A DNA stretch of 64,000 nucleotides from Mucilaginibacter sp. JRF. Its GTDB lineage: Bacteria; Bacteroidota; Bacteroidia; Sphingobacteriales; Sphingobacteriaceae. Shown here piece by piece: positions 1 to 8,533 of this stretch (positions are counted from its first letter, which is position 1; the number at the start of each line of letters is the position of its first letter). The position numbers and the translations under genes were made by a program. The DNA lies in NCBI RefSeq assembly GCF_015223065.1, contig NZ_JADFBY010000001.1:1178001-1242000 (forward strand), written 5' to 3'. The notes below the pieces were generated by a model, which had not been told where the DNA came from, ran no database searches, and worked only from the letters and a program-made list of their open reading frames with translations.

Positions 1-426
1 AATACTGCCATCTTTAGTTGCGGCAATATCACGCCCTTCCCGGTAAACTAAGCCATCAGCATTGGGCGGAAAGTTGATTGATGTAACAACTGTATCATTC
101 TTTAAATGACGAACAGGCCCATCAAAATCAGCCACAAGTAACGAACCATCTCTTTTAACAAATATGCCGTAAGGCCCGGCAAAGCGTGCATTAGCGCCAT
201 TACCATCAACACTACCATACTGACCGGCCTGACCGGCAATGATGCGGTATTGACCCGGGGTGAGCGCGTGGGCATAAAGCACATCAGACATGTTTACATC
301 AGGGTCGACAGGAATAAGCGGGCCTTCCTCATCTGATGTAGCGACCTTGTTTGCACCATCTTTTTTACATGATGTTACAAATAGAAAAGTAACGATCGCG
401 AGCGCGATCAACAGATTGTTTTTCAT
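1..426 (-). CDS. NHL-repeat lipoprotein, 3' part cut off by window edge
   Basis: The frame is open from ATG at 426 to the left window edge, so the C-terminus is missing. The N-terminus is a lipoprotein signal (hydrophobic stretch ending FLFVTSC, lipobox VTSC, then KKDG), so the protein is probably anchored in the outer membrane or exposed on the surface. After about 40 residues comes an NHL-type repeat (GSVDGNGANARFAGPYGIFV, then LLVADF), the start of a six-bladed beta-propeller. NHL propellers usually bind proteins or ligands; some are lyases. Nothing here gives a specific function. A perfect -7 box lies upstream on this strand at 482-489. Confidence 0.8.
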   Translation of the reverse strand, partial: MKNNLLIALAIVTFLFVTSCKKDGANKVATSDEEGPLIPVDPDVNMSDVLYAHALTPGQYRIIAGQAGQYGSVDGNGANARFAGPYGIFVKRDGSLLVADFDGPVRHLKNDTVVTSINFPPNADGLVYREGRDIAATKDGSI

Positions 427-749
427 AGCGATACAATTTTAGGTTTTAACTGGTTATTTGGTTTGTAATTATTGGTTAAAGCAAACCTAATGTTTAAATC
501 AAAATCATCTATTCACAAATGTGGCTACAACTGTTTTGCCCACAAATATGCCTCCTTGAGTAAAATTCACTTGACTTAATCCTAAGCAGATAAAATTGAC
601 GAAATATAACTTTCACGAGAAAAATGCACAGACTAAATCCATCAAAATTTCACATTGGTTACACAATTAATTACCAACAGAGCATAGGTACTATATACAT
701 GTAATTAAGGTAGTTATGTTTGTACAGTATTCATTCAACCCCGGTCACA
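427..749. promoter_or_regulatory. Divergent intergenic region with two -7 boxes
   Basis: This AT-rich gap lies between the divergent lipoprotein and the secreted hypothetical. TAGGTTTG is read on the minus strand at 482-489 and TATGTTTG on the plus strand at 715-722; both fit the Bacteroidota -7 consensus TAnnTTTG and would start transcripts with leaders of about 50 and 25 bases. No matching -33 TTTG at the usual spacing was found for either. I see no gene or strong hairpin in the rest of the gap. Confidence 0.45.
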
Positions 750-1313
750 ATGAAAAAGTTAGTTTTACTCACAGCAGCTATATTGAGCATTCAATTTGCA
801 CATGCTCAAACCGCCAAAACAGCAGTTGAAGCACCTAAAGGTAGTTTCGAAAACTTTTCGGAAACAGCGGGCAATAAGATAAAGCAGGAGATATTTGATG
901 TGGCCAACGTGAGGGGTATTGATTTCCAGGTGCTCAAGTTAACCAACACAACAAACAACGATTATAAGGCCGGATTACGCATTGCTGCCCGTTTAGGTTC
1001 GGGAGGTTCAAGGAGCTCGTACAATACTGTTTTAGATATGGATGAACTGAATGAACTGCAAAAAGTAATTGAAAACCTGACAACAGAGTCAATTGACAAA
1101 ACCAACACTTTTGCCAACGGCGAATGCTGCTACATGTCAAAAGGCGGCTTTTTAGCTACTACATTTAACGAGTCAGGCAATAAAATGACTGGCTACCTGG
1201 TGTTACAACTTAAACAATACAGATCAGGCTCAAAAGCCTACATGGCCGCTAAGGATTTGCCTAAACTGCGAGATGCAATTGCCGCTGCAAAAGTAAAATT
1301 GCAGAGTTTGTAA
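750..1313 (+). CDS. Secreted hypothetical protein, 187 aa
   Basis: I do not recognise this family. The start is taken at ATG 750 because it begins a clean signal peptide (MKKLVLLTAAILSIQFAHAQ, cleavage after AHA); an upstream TTG at 720 would only add residues in front of the signal. The mature protein is about 168 residues, mixed alpha/beta by appearance, with a central GECCYMSKGG segment carrying two adjacent cysteines, and an Ala/Lys-rich C-terminal helix. Probably periplasmic or outer-membrane associated. It has its own -7 box at 715-722 and an imperfect terminator-like hairpin just after the stop. Confidence 0.75.
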   Translation: MKKLVLLTAAILSIQFAHAQTAKTAVEAPKGSFENFSETAGNKIKQEIFDVANVRGIDFQVLKLTNTTNNDYKAGLRIAARLGSGGSRSSYNTVLDMDELNELQKVIENLTTESIDKTNTFANGECCYMSKGGFLATTFNESGNKMTGYLVLQLKQYRSGSKAYMAAKDLPKLRDAIAAAKVKLQSL

Positions 1314-1335
1314 GTACTTCTCCTCCTGTCACAAC

Positions 1336-1361
1336 ACCAAAAGCTAAACTTGGCTTTTGGT
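1336..1361 (+). terminator. Intergenic hairpin after the secreted hypothetical
   Basis: Perfect 9-base inverted repeat ACCAAAAGC / GCTTTTGGT with an 8-base loop, 22 bases after the stop codon and 19 bases before the next start. There is no T-run after it, so it may be a weak terminator or an mRNA-stabilising structure between two co-transcribed genes. Confidence 0.45.
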
Positions 1362-1380
1362 ACTACCTGTTTAAACTTAA

Positions 1381-2454
1381 ATGACAAAACAAGCGGGTAA
1401 AAGACTACAGTGGATAGATGCCTTAAGGGGTATCGCCGCGATCATGGTCGCTGTGGTTCATTTATCGCTATTTGTTAAAGAGAGTATTGTCACTCACCCC
1501 TCTGCGGCTTATTACTTTATAGTAACAGATTTCTTTAATTGGGGTAAGATTGGCGTCGTCATCTTCTTCCTGATCAGTGGCTATGTTATACCTCAAAGCT
1601 TATACAGATCGAATAACAAGAATTTTATAATCAATCGCTTGTTCAGGCTATATCCGGCATACTGGGTATCAATATTGTGCTTTTGTGTATTGTCTACAAC
1701 ATCACCCTCATTTGAAAAGTTGCTATTTAATATCACCATGTTCCAAAAGTTTTTTGGGGTGAAAGATATTATTGGAGTATTCTGGACCTTGCAAATCGAG
1801 CTGGTATTCTACATCATTTGTATAACACTACATCACTATAATCTTTTACGAAACAGTAAATTCGTACTAAAAACCTATTACATTCTGTTGGTGCTAAGTA
1901 TTGTTATGGCTGCGTTAAGATTTGTTTTGCATGTAAAATTACCCGTATCGTTATTTACAGGATTAACGATCATGTTTTTAGGTATGCTTTGGCGAAAGAA
2001 TGACTCGGGTGCAAGTAACACTATTTCAGACAATGTATTGAGTAGTGCCATATTCGCATTTATTGCCGCTTTTCTACCAATATCAATACTGGCGTACTCT
2101 AAAAACTTCGGGAATAATGAAACTTGGTACAGCTACTATGTATCGTACCTAACTGCGTTGGCCGTATTCAAACTATTTTCATTAGTAAATTATCCCGGCA
2201 GGGTATTGATCTATTTAGGATCGATAAGTTATTCCATGTATTTATTGCACCCTGTATTTGGTATCATCCTGCCCCTTAAAATATGGCCAAAGACTTATCT
2301 TCAGGATCATCCATATATACTTATAATAAGTTTTTGGATATGTGTTTTAACAGCATCTTCAATCAGTTATTTCCTGATCGAAAAACCATTCATCTACATG
2401 GGTAAAAAATTGATAAGCTTATCAAAAAAGAAAAGCTTTGAAACCGCTTTATAG
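1381..2454 (+). CDS. Acyltransferase 3 family membrane protein (OafA/YrhL-like)
   Basis: A 357-residue integral membrane protein with about ten hydrophobic segments. It opens with the family signature of acyltransferase-3 proteins: RLQWIDALRGIAAIMVAVVH, in which the R/D and the histidine about 17 residues later are the conserved positions. A second conserved stretch, SYSMYLLHPVFG, lies near residue 285. These enzymes move acyl groups, usually acetyl, across the inner membrane onto sugars of O-antigen, exopolysaccharide or peptidoglycan. The acceptor cannot be told from the sequence. It is convergent with a second acyltransferase at 2547-3584, and the two share a bidirectional terminator. Confidence 0.9.
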   Translation: MTKQAGKRLQWIDALRGIAAIMVAVVHLSLFVKESIVTHPSAAYYFIVTDFFNWGKIGVVIFFLISGYVIPQSLYRSNNKNFIINRLFRLYPAYWVSILCFCVLSTTSPSFEKLLFNITMFQKFFGVKDIIGVFWTLQIELVFYIICITLHHYNLLRNSKFVLKTYYILLVLSIVMAALRFVLHVKLPVSLFTGLTIMFLGMLWRKNDSGASNTISDNVLSSAIFAFIAAFLPISILAYSKNFGNNETWYSYYVSYLTALAVFKLFSLVNYPGRVLIYLGSISYSMYLLHPVFGIILPLKIWPKTYLQDHPYILIISFWICVLTASSISYFLIEKPFIYMGKKLISLSKKKSFETAL

Positions 2455-2477
2455 CATCAGAATTTCATCCATAAAAA

Positions 2478-2521
2478 AAACATAAGTATTAACCCTTTAA
2501 TTGGAGCTAATACTTATGTTT
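2478..2521. terminator. Bidirectional terminator between convergent acyltransferases
   Basis: Perfect 14-base arms AAACATAAGTATTA / TAATACTTATGTTT around a 16-base loop, with an A-run on the left (U-run for minus-strand transcripts). It sits 23 bases after the plus-strand stop and 25 bases after the minus-strand stop, as expected for a shared rho-independent terminator. Confidence 0.8.
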
Positions 2522-2546
2522 CAAATAGTTGTGTCAATATTGAAGT

Positions 2547-3584
2547 TTAAGCCAAAGCCTGAGCTTTCTGGCGTTCGTCCCTTTTATCGTTAACCTGGAA
2601 GAACCATGACAGGTAAGCGCTTTTCATACAGAATTGATATACGTAATAAGGTATCACCAATCCTAAAACGGTACCTGCAACAATATGGATAGTGGGATCG
2701 CTTATCTTTAAAAATTTGCTCAGTACTATTCTTGAACCGCTGGCCACCAAAATGTGCATCAAATATATACCGATGGATGCCTTGCCATATGCTTCTAAGA
2801 AGTTGAACATCCTAATCTTTTGAGCTCTGTATGATATTTGAGCGATCAATAATGTACCGACAATGCCTGTAAACACCAAAAGCAGATCGGTTACATAAGC
2901 TGTTGTATGCTGATTGATGAAATAAAAGTATTCGGCTACGCCAAACAAAACTACCAACGGAAACGCCCATTTACCCCTTGCCAGTTTTGCTAATTGATCT
3001 TTGTTTTGGCCGATAGCTATACCAAAGTTAAAGAAGGCAAGGTATTGGAATACAGTTGTAAATGGATCAATATCAGCATGTATCACATAACTAACCAACC
3101 ATACCAGGCATGATATTAGCAAGGCGAATTTAGGAGCAAACCGGTATATCAGGTAATTAATAACATTGATAAAGAACAATGTATATAAGAACCAGAATTG
3201 TGCTCGGGGAATGATCAGACAGGTAAATAGCGCTGAAAACGGTACCTTATCATTAGTGTAATTACTCAGCACTACCTGAACCATGGTTTGAATAAGCGAC
3301 CAGATGATGAATGGATGCAACAACGTTTTTGCTTTTTTCAGCATAAAGCCATTGCTATCCTTCCTGAATGAGCTTTCAAAAAACAGTCCGGATACTATGA
3401 AGAACAGCGGCATATGAAAGCTATAAACAAAGGTATCTGAGATATCAAAGAAAGAGGCATTCACCATACCCGCGCTGTTTAGTCCTCTGAGTACGTGACC
3501 ATAAACTACGAGTATAATACCTATACCCTTTGAATAATCAACCCATTGGAGTCGATTACCTGACAATGTTGGTTTGCTAATCAT
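2547..3584 (-). CDS. Acyltransferase family membrane protein (fucose O-acetylase-like)
   Basis: 345 residues and about ten membrane segments. The N-terminus NRLQWVDYSKGIGIILVVYG followed by H is the acyltransferase-3 signature in the form seen in NolL/fucose 4-O-acetylase-like members (D-x-x-K-G-I-x-I-x-x-V-x-x-H). It continues with SFHMPLFFIVSGLFF, also typical. It is only distantly similar to the convergent neighbour, so the pair is not a recent duplication. Likely role: acetylation of a surface sugar; substrate unknown. Its upstream region (3585 onwards) is shared with the divergent MFS gene. Confidence 0.88.
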   Translation of the reverse strand: MISKPTLSGNRLQWVDYSKGIGIILVVYGHVLRGLNSAGMVNASFFDISDTFVYSFHMPLFFIVSGLFFESSFRKDSNGFMLKKAKTLLHPFIIWSLIQTMVQVVLSNYTNDKVPFSALFTCLIIPRAQFWFLYTLFFINVINYLIYRFAPKFALLISCLVWLVSYVIHADIDPFTTVFQYLAFFNFGIAIGQNKDQLAKLARGKWAFPLVVLFGVAEYFYFINQHTTAYVTDLLLVFTGIVGTLLIAQISYRAQKIRMFNFLEAYGKASIGIYLMHILVASGSRIVLSKFLKISDPTIHIVAGTVLGLVIPYYVYQFCMKSAYLSWFFQVNDKRDERQKAQALA

Positions 3585-3927
3585 TTAGATAGTGGTGTTT
3601 TATCCGGATTTCTGTTGCAATTTTCACAAAACCGGCTGGTAAAATATTTAATTATTTTATCAGAAGTGAAAATACTACAATTAGCACGGAGAGGCGAGAT
3701 GAGTCCATCACACAAACAGGTACATAATTATTGCCCATTTCTCAACAATTAATCATTATGACATATTGTGATACACAATCGTGTAACTTGTATACTATGA
3801 AATTTAATTTTCAGTGAAATAGAATTAGAAAATTATTAGAAATCAATAATCGATCTTATACCTACAATTTATCAGATAAAGTAATGCCCATTTGCAAAAA
3901 AACAAATAGTGTGTTTTTTACACTTTA
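3585..3927. promoter_or_regulatory. Intergenic region with overlapping palindromes
   Basis: An AT-rich gap between divergent genes. At 3765-3779 lies a perfect palindrome ATTGTG-ATA-CACAAT; overlapping it at 3772-3785 is TACAC-AATC-GTGTA. A third small inverted repeat AGTGT / ACACT spans 3908-3924, just upstream of the MFS promoter. These could be repressor sites for the exporter or the acyltransferase. No regulator is encoded directly beside them except the AraC gene beyond the MFS gene. Confidence 0.35.
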
Positions 3928-3961
3928 TTGGCAAAACATGATGTTTAAACCGCTATTTTTG
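3928..3961 (+). promoter_or_regulatory. Promoter of MFS exporter gene
   Basis: TTGG at 3928-3931, a 22-base spacer and a perfect -7 box TATTTTTG at 3954-3961. The predicted start of transcription is about 3965, downstream of the ATG at 3964, which argues for translation from the ATG at 3985. Confidence 0.5.
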
Positions 3962-3984
3962 GGATGATAAAATTAGCCCCACTG

Positions 3985-5169
3985 ATGAAAAAGAGTTTAT
4001 TCCCCTTAATGCTTGGCGGTTTAGGTATAGGCACTACCGAATTTGTAATGATGGGCTTGCTGCCTGATATTGCCGCAAACATGCACATCAGCATACCATC
4101 GGCCGGTCACCTTATATCAGCTTACGCGTTGGGTGTGGTAGTTGGTGCTCCCCTATTGGTTATGATGAGTAGCAATTATCCGCCTAAAAAAGTATTGCTT
4201 GCTTTAATGCTAATTTTTACGGTGTTTAACACTGTTTCGGCTTTCGCGCCAAGCCATGTTACCTTGTTACTTGCCCGTTTTTTTGCAGGATTACCACACG
4301 GTGCCTTTTTTGGTGTAGGTTCGGTAGTAGCAAGCCGGTTGGCTGATAAAGGCAAACAGGCTCAGGCTATTTCTATGATGTTTGCCGGTTTAACTATCGC
4401 TAATTTGGCTATGGTGCCGCTGGGTACCTGGGTTGGGCATACTTTTTTATGGCGATACACCTTTGGTATAGTTGCCGCCATTGGTTTAATAACATTGCTG
4501 TTCATCGCTATATGGTTACCTCCACTTTCTGTTAACAGAAGCGGCGATACCAGATCAGAAATGCAGCTATTCAAAAATCCTGAAGCCTGGCTGATCATCC
4601 TCATTACAGCCATTGGCACCGGCGGCTTGTTCGCCTGGATAAGTTATATAGCGCCGCTAATGACAGAAGTTTCTCGCTTCTTGAGCGGCAGCGTATCGGG
4701 TATATTAGTATTGGCTGGCTTTGGTATGGTAGTAGGTAATATAATCGGCGGCTGGCTGGCCGACAGAATTCAGCCTGTAAAAGCCTGCGCATGGTTGCTT
4801 ACCGCTATGGCTTTAACATTGCTTTGTATTTATTTCTTCTCGGGTAATCAAGTACTTTCATTGGCATTAACATTTATTGCCGGTGCATTATCTATCGCGT
4901 TGGCATCGCCAATACAAATACTCATGATCAACACCGCCAAAGGTGCCGAAATGCTGGGTGCCGCGGTTACACAAGCTGCTTTTAACATTGGTAACGCATT
5001 AGGCGCTTTCTTCGGTGGCTTACCTATTGCGGCAGGTTTGGGTTATGCCACACCATCATTAGTTGGTATGGTGATGGCCTTGTGTGGTGTGGGTTTCGCT
5101 GTAATGCTGATAAAACGCAGAACAAGCGAAAAAACTATACTTGAGCATGTGGCTGTCGAGGCGGATTGA
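3985..5169 (+). CDS. MFS transporter, AraJ/YdhP-like DHA1 family exporter
   Basis: 394 residues and twelve hydrophobic segments. The first helix carries GLGIGTTEFVMMGLLPDIA, the hallmark of the AraJ/YdhP/chloramphenicol-exporter group of drug:H+ antiporters (G-I-G-T-E-F-x-x-x-G-L-L-P). The repeat in the second half includes GGWLADR. The start at 3985 (MKKSLFP) is preferred over ATG 3964 because the -7 box ends at 3961 and because relatives begin with a short basic segment directly before the first helix. Substrate unknown; members export sugars, purine nucleosides or drugs. A divergent AT-rich region with palindromes lies upstream, and an AraC gene follows 188 bases later from its own promoter. 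Confidence 0.88.
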   Translation: MKKSLFPLMLGGLGIGTTEFVMMGLLPDIAANMHISIPSAGHLISAYALGVVVGAPLLVMMSSNYPPKKVLLALMLIFTVFNTVSAFAPSHVTLLLARFFAGLPHGAFFGVGSVVASRLADKGKQAQAISMMFAGLTIANLAMVPLGTWVGHTFLWRYTFGIVAAIGLITLLFIAIWLPPLSVNRSGDTRSEMQLFKNPEAWLIILITAIGTGGLFAWISYIAPLMTEVSRFLSGSVSGILVLAGFGMVVGNIIGGWLADRIQPVKACAWLLTAMALTLLCIYFFSGNQVLSLALTFIAGALSIALASPIQILMINTAKGAEMLGAAVTQAAFNIGNALGAFFGGLPIAAGLGYATPSLVGMVMALCGVGFAVMLIKRRTSEKTILEHVAVEAD

Positions 5170-5308
5170 TCAGCGCTCTGAATATTATTAAAACATCTTG
5201 TAAAATAAAGTTGCCGCTGCACAGTTTAATACTATGACGAACATCAGGTATTAAGCTGTGAGTTGATTAAACATTGCGGCATATTTATCGGTTTCTTCAA
5301 TATCGCTC

Positions 5309-5339
5309 TTGATTATTACGATCAGGTACGATACATTTG
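5309..5339 (+). promoter_or_regulatory. Promoter of the AraC regulator gene
   Basis: TTGA at 5309-5312, a 19-base spacer and a perfect TACATTTG at 5332-5339, 17 bases before the ATG at 5357. The geometry fits the primary sigma promoter of Bacteroidota. Confidence 0.55.
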
Positions 5340-5356
5340 ACTAACCAAGATCATGG

Positions 5357-6274
5357 ATGAATAGTAACAGAATTCCCCTCAGATCACCTAAATTAACCGA
5401 TAAGAACTCTCTTAAAACGTTAATAGAAAACCGGACAGTATATTGCCTGGATAAGTGCGAACTAAACTTGTTTGAAACTTACCAGCATGGCTTGCTTGTG
5501 CCGCTTAAATTTAATGACGTGGTTATCACCAGCATGCTGCGTGGTAAAAAGGTGATGCATTTGTTTGATGAACCGGGCTTTGAATACATACCCGGCGAAA
5601 GTGTGCTGATACCCGGCAATGTAGGCATGGAGATAGACTTCCCCGAAGCTACCGAACAAAACCCTACGCAATGCCTGGCATTAGCCATAAGTCCTGAAAA
5701 GATAATAGCTACACTCAACTTTTTGAACGAGCGTTATCCAAAACAAAACGGTTCACATTGGGAGCTTAATTTTGATAAATACTATCTGTATAATAACACC
5801 CATCTGGCTACAACCATTAATAAGCTTACTTATGAGTGCATGAGTAACTCGGTAGCTAAAGATGCGTTGGTTGATATTACATTGAGCGAATTATTGGTCC
5901 GCGTTATTCAAAGCCAGGCGGCACAATCAGCGCCGGGTAATAAATTAGGATTAGTACATACCATAGGCGAATTTGTACGTGATCATATAACCGACAACAT
6001 CAACCTTAAGAGCATCAGCGAAAAGGCGTGTATGAGCAGCGTATCAATATACCGATACTTTAAGCGCGAACTGGGTGTAAGTCCGATGGAATTTGTATTG
6101 ACGGAGAAATTGAGATTCGCCAAAAACTTATTGAAAGACCCGGCGATACGCATTAATGAAGTTTGCTTTACCAGCGGATTTAAGGATTGTAATTACTTTA
6201 TCCGTCTGTTTAAAAAACATGAGGGTGTTACGCCAAAGCAATATCAGCTATTGTGCAACACACAGGCATCTTAG
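5357..6274 (+). CDS. AraC-family transcriptional regulator
   Basis: 305 residues. Residues about 20-190 form the AraC_N-type ligand or interaction domain (LFETYQHGLLVPLKFNDVVI, ESVLIPGNVGMEIDF). The C-terminal 100 residues hold two helix-turn-helix motifs (NLKSISEKACMSSVSIYRYF and INEVCFTSGFKDCNYFIRLF) ending in GVTPKQYQ, the canonical AraC/XylS tail. It is convergent with the DUF779 gene (6-base gap), and AraC–DUF779–aldehyde dehydrogenase is a recurring arrangement. The inferred target is the aldehyde dehydrogenase promoter, where direct repeats suited to an AraC dimer occur at 8289-8325. The out-of-frame ATG at 5353 is not used. Confidence 0.9.
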   Translation: MNSNRIPLRSPKLTDKNSLKTLIENRTVYCLDKCELNLFETYQHGLLVPLKFNDVVITSMLRGKKVMHLFDEPGFEYIPGESVLIPGNVGMEIDFPEATEQNPTQCLALAISPEKIIATLNFLNERYPKQNGSHWELNFDKYYLYNNTHLATTINKLTYECMSNSVAKDALVDITLSELLVRVIQSQAAQSAPGNKLGLVHTIGEFVRDHITDNINLKSISEKACMSSVSIYRYFKRELGVSPMEFVLTEKLRFAKNLLKDPAIRINEVCFTSGFKDCNYFIRLFKKHEGVTPKQYQLLCNTQAS

Positions 6275-6280
6275 TTAATA

Positions 6281-6658
6281 TTATTCTTCGATGTATCGTA
6301 ACGGAGTGAGGTTGCCTTGCTCCTCCTCGGTAAATAACCGCGACTCGATAATAAAGCGTTTGCCCATAGGTATCTCCAGCGAAAAACTGGCTCCCCGCCC
6401 ATCAACCACGTTAATGGTAAGATGCGTATGCTGCCAGTACTCAAACTGATCGCGGCTCATCCAAAATTCGCAGCCCTCTATCTCGCCCAGGCAAACATCA
6501 CTATAGCCCAATTTAAAATCTCCTTTCGGGAAACACATGGGCTGGCTACCATCACAACAACCGCCACTTTGGTGAAACATGAGTTCGCCATTACGTTCTT
6601 TTAATTCGGCTATCAGCGCTACAGCTTTCGGTGTAACATCAATTCGGTTATACTCCAT
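6281..6658 (-). CDS. DUF779 domain-containing protein
   Basis: 125 residues covering the whole DUF779 family. Conserved features visible are the cysteine-rich HQSGGCCDGSQPMCFP near residues 29-44, DVCLGEIEGCEFWMSRDQFE, and WQHTHLTINVVDGRGASFSL. The clustered CCxG and C residues look like a metal-binding site. The family is typically encoded beside acetaldehyde/aldehyde dehydrogenases, as here (72 bases downstream of the ALDH stop), and is thought to support that enzyme, but its biochemical role is not established. A hairpin with U-run lies between the two genes, so expression from the ALDH promoter may be partly attenuated. Confidence 0.9.
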   Translation of the reverse strand: MEYNRIDVTPKAVALIAELKERNGELMFHQSGGCCDGSQPMCFPKGDFKLGYSDVCLGEIEGCEFWMSRDQFEYWQHTHLTINVVDGRGASFSLEIPMGKRFIIESRLFTEEEQGNLTPLRYIEE

Positions 6659-6681
6659 AGTAAATTATTAAAAAATAACAC

Positions 6682-6704
6682 GCCACAGGTTATACACCTG
6701 CGGC
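6682..6704 (-). terminator. Attenuator-like hairpin between ALDH and DUF779 genes
   Basis: Inverted repeat of eight pairs plus one mismatch (GCC-A-CAGGT / ACCTG-C-GGC) followed on the minus strand by GTGTTATTTTTTAATAA. It lies 24 bases before the DUF779 start, so it would reduce rather than abolish readthrough from the ALDH gene. Confidence 0.5.
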
Positions 6705-6730
6705 ATGTTGATATTACAGCTATATATTAA

Positions 6731-8233
6731 TTAAAAGAAGCCCAGTTTGTTTTTATCGTAGCTTACCAGCATGTTTTTGGTTTGGCGATAGTGTTCCAGC
6801 ATCATCTTGTGGTTTTCGCGACCAAAGCCCGATTTTTTGTAGCCGCCAAACGGCGCATGTGCCGGGTAAGCATGATAGTTGTTTACCCACACACGGCCTG
6901 CCTTAATGGCTCGGGGTACTTGATATAGTTCATGCGCATCTCGTGTCCAAACACCGGCGCCTAAACCATACAGTGTATCGTTAGCTATTTCGATAGCCTC
7001 CTCGGTAGTTTTAAAGGTGGTAACGCACACCACCGGGCCAAATATTTCCTCCTGAAAAATGCGCATTTTGTTGTTGCCCTTAAATATGGTTGGCTGTATG
7101 TAATAGCCTCCCTCAAGTTCGCCTTCCAGGCGGTTTATCTCGCCACCGGTTAGCAATTCAGCACCTTCTTCTTTACCAATTTTAAGGTACGATTGTATCT
7201 TTTCGTACTGATCGTTACTGGCCTGTGCACCTATCATGGTAGTTTTATCGAGCGGATGGCCTACTTTAATGCCCTTTGTACGCTCAATAACCCGACTGAT
7301 GAATTTGTCGTAAATATCCTCATGCACTAAAATGCGCGATGGGCAAGTACATATCTCACCCTGATTAAGCGCGAACATTACAGCCCCCTCAATAGCCTTG
7401 TCAAAGAATGCATCATTGGCATCGCCAACTGATTTAAAGAAGATGTTAGGCGATTTACCGCCAAGCTCCATTGTACTCGGAATTATGTTTTCGGCGGCAT
7501 ACTGCATAATCAGGCGACCGGTTGTTGTTTCGCCGGTGAATGATACCTTGGAGATACGTGGCGATGTAGCCAATGGTTTACCGGCCTCTACCCCAAAGCC
7601 GTTAATTATATTGATAACACCGGGAGGTACAACATCCTGCAACAGCTCCATTAAAACGATGATAGATACCGGAGTTTGCTCAGCGGCTTTAACCACGGTA
7701 CAACAACCGGCAGCAATTGCCGGAGCTATTTTCCATGTGGCCATTAGCAGCGGGAAGTTCCACGGGATGATCTGCCCTACAACACCTATCGGCTCATGTA
7801 ATACTATACTGATAGTATTTTCGTCGTGCTCGCTTATGGTACCTTCTTCGGCACGGATAACGCTTGCGAAGTATCTGAAATGGTCAACGCACAGCGGCAG
7901 ATCGGCGGCAAGGGTTTCGCGTACGGGTTTGCCGTTATCAATAGTTTCTACAGCGGCCAGGTATTCAAGGTTGGCCTCAATGGTATCAGCTATTTTGTTC
8001 AATATACCACTACGGTAAGCCGGTGAGGATTTGCTCCATGTGGCAAACGCCTGATGCGCGGCTTCCAAAGCCAAATCAACATCCTCTTTTGTTGAGCGAG
8101 CAGCTTTGGCTATCAGTTTACCATCAATGGGCGATGTATTATCGAAATACTCTCCCTTAACAGGCGGAACAAATTTGCCTCCAATAAAATTGTCATACTT
8201 ATCCTTAAAGGATGGACGTGCTATTATACTCAT
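6731..8233 (-). CDS. Aldehyde dehydrogenase family protein (AldB/ExaC-like)
   Basis: 500 residues, normal length for NAD(P)+-dependent ALDH. Catalytic Cys295 lies in [11 protein letters not shown], general-base Glu256 in MELGGKSPN, the oxyanion Asn in IIPWNFPL (about residue 159), and the NAD-binding FTGETTTGR follows at 232-240. The C-terminal [13 protein letters not shown] motif is intact. The NQGE-x-CTC form is typical of AldB/ExaC-type acetaldehyde or short-chain aldehyde dehydrogenases. It is probably a cytoplasmic tetramer that oxidises acetaldehyde or related aldehydes to acids. Lactaldehyde from rhamnose is a conceivable substrate but RhaD already has a dehydrogenase domain. Upstream AraC-type repeats suggest induced expression. 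Confidence 0.93.
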   Translation of the reverse strand: MSIIARPSFKDKYDNFIGGKFVPPVKGEYFDNTSPIDGKLIAKAARSTKEDVDLALEAAHQAFATWSKSSPAYRSGILNKIADTIEANLEYLAAVETIDNGKPVRETLAADLPLCVDHFRYFASVIRAEEGTISEHDENTISIVLHEPIGVVGQIIPWNFPLLMATWKIAPAIAAGCCTVVKAAEQTPVSIIVLMELLQDVVPPGVINIINGFGVEAGKPLATSPRISKVSFTGETTTGRLIMQYAAENIIPSTMELGGKSPNIFFKSVGDANDAFFDKAIEGAVMFALNQGEICTCPSRILVHEDIYDKFISRVIERTKGIKVGHPLDKTTMIGAQASNDQYEKIQSYLKIGKEEGAELLTGGEINRLEGELEGGYYIQPTIFKGNNKMRIFQEEIFGPVVCVTTFKTTEEAIEIANDTLYGLGAGVWTRDAHELYQVPRAIKAGRVWVNNYHAYPAHAPFGGYKKSGFGRENHKMMLEHYRQTKNMLVSYDKNKLGFF

Positions 8234-8256
8234 AACTGGGTTTGGTTTTAATTAAC

Positions 8257-8268
8257 AAACCAAAGTTA
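8257..8268 (-). promoter_or_regulatory. ALDH promoter -7 box within a palindrome
   Basis: TAACTTTG (minus strand, 8261-8268) matches the -7 consensus and would give a leader of about 20 bases. It overlaps the right arm of an inverted repeat TTGGTTT / AAACCAA at 8242-8263. No -33 TTTG is present at the right distance, as often seen for activator-dependent promoters. Confidence 0.5.
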
Positions 8269-8288
8269 TCGCCCGGCAAAGTTGTACA

Positions 8289-8350
8289 GTAGCACTATTC
8301 TTTCAATTTGTAGCAGTAATCTTTCGCTTACAGAATTACTTTGAATTACT
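8289..8350 (-). promoter_or_regulatory. Putative AraC-type operator: direct repeats upstream of ALDH
   Basis: GTAGCACTATTCTTTC at 8289-8304 and GTAGCAGTAATCTTTC at 8310-8325 match at 14 of 16 positions with a 21-base period (two helical turns). Beyond them GAATTACT occurs at 8333-8340 and 8343-8350 with a 10-base period. Tandem sites just upstream of the promoter are the usual arrangement for AraC-family activators; the neighbouring AraC gene is the obvious candidate. Confidence 0.5.
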
Positions 8351-8445
8351 ACAATTTGAACAATTGTTAATTTAATTTTCGAACCATCAAACTTTCCTCG
8401 ATTACTGGTGTTCTATGTCAGTATTGTGCTTATGAGAGCTTAGAT

Positions 8446-8476
8446 GAGGCGCACTGATTTGGTTCGGATGCGCCTC
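8446..8476 (-). terminator. Hairpin after the rhamnose operon
   Basis: Perfect 8-base arms GAGGCGCA / TGCGCCTC with a 15-base loop, about 58 bases after the kinase stop. It is GC-rich but lacks a U-run on the minus strand, so it may mark the 3' end of the operon through RNA structure rather than act as a classical terminator. Confidence 0.4.
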
Positions 8477-8533
8477 CATCGTCCACCAATTCCAATCAAA
8501 TCTTCTCAGATTTTCCTGTAAAAACTTTTTGCG

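Noticed and set aside
720-749. TTG start of the secreted hypothetical
   Set aside because: It would place extra polar residues before a normal signal peptide; ATG 750 gives a clean one and lies after the -7 box.
7398-8018. 206-residue plus-strand open frame opposite the aldehyde dehydrogenase
   Set aside because: It is antisense to an intact, well-conserved ALDH gene, has Ser/Pro/Thr-rich composition typical of shadow frames and no domain or promoter.
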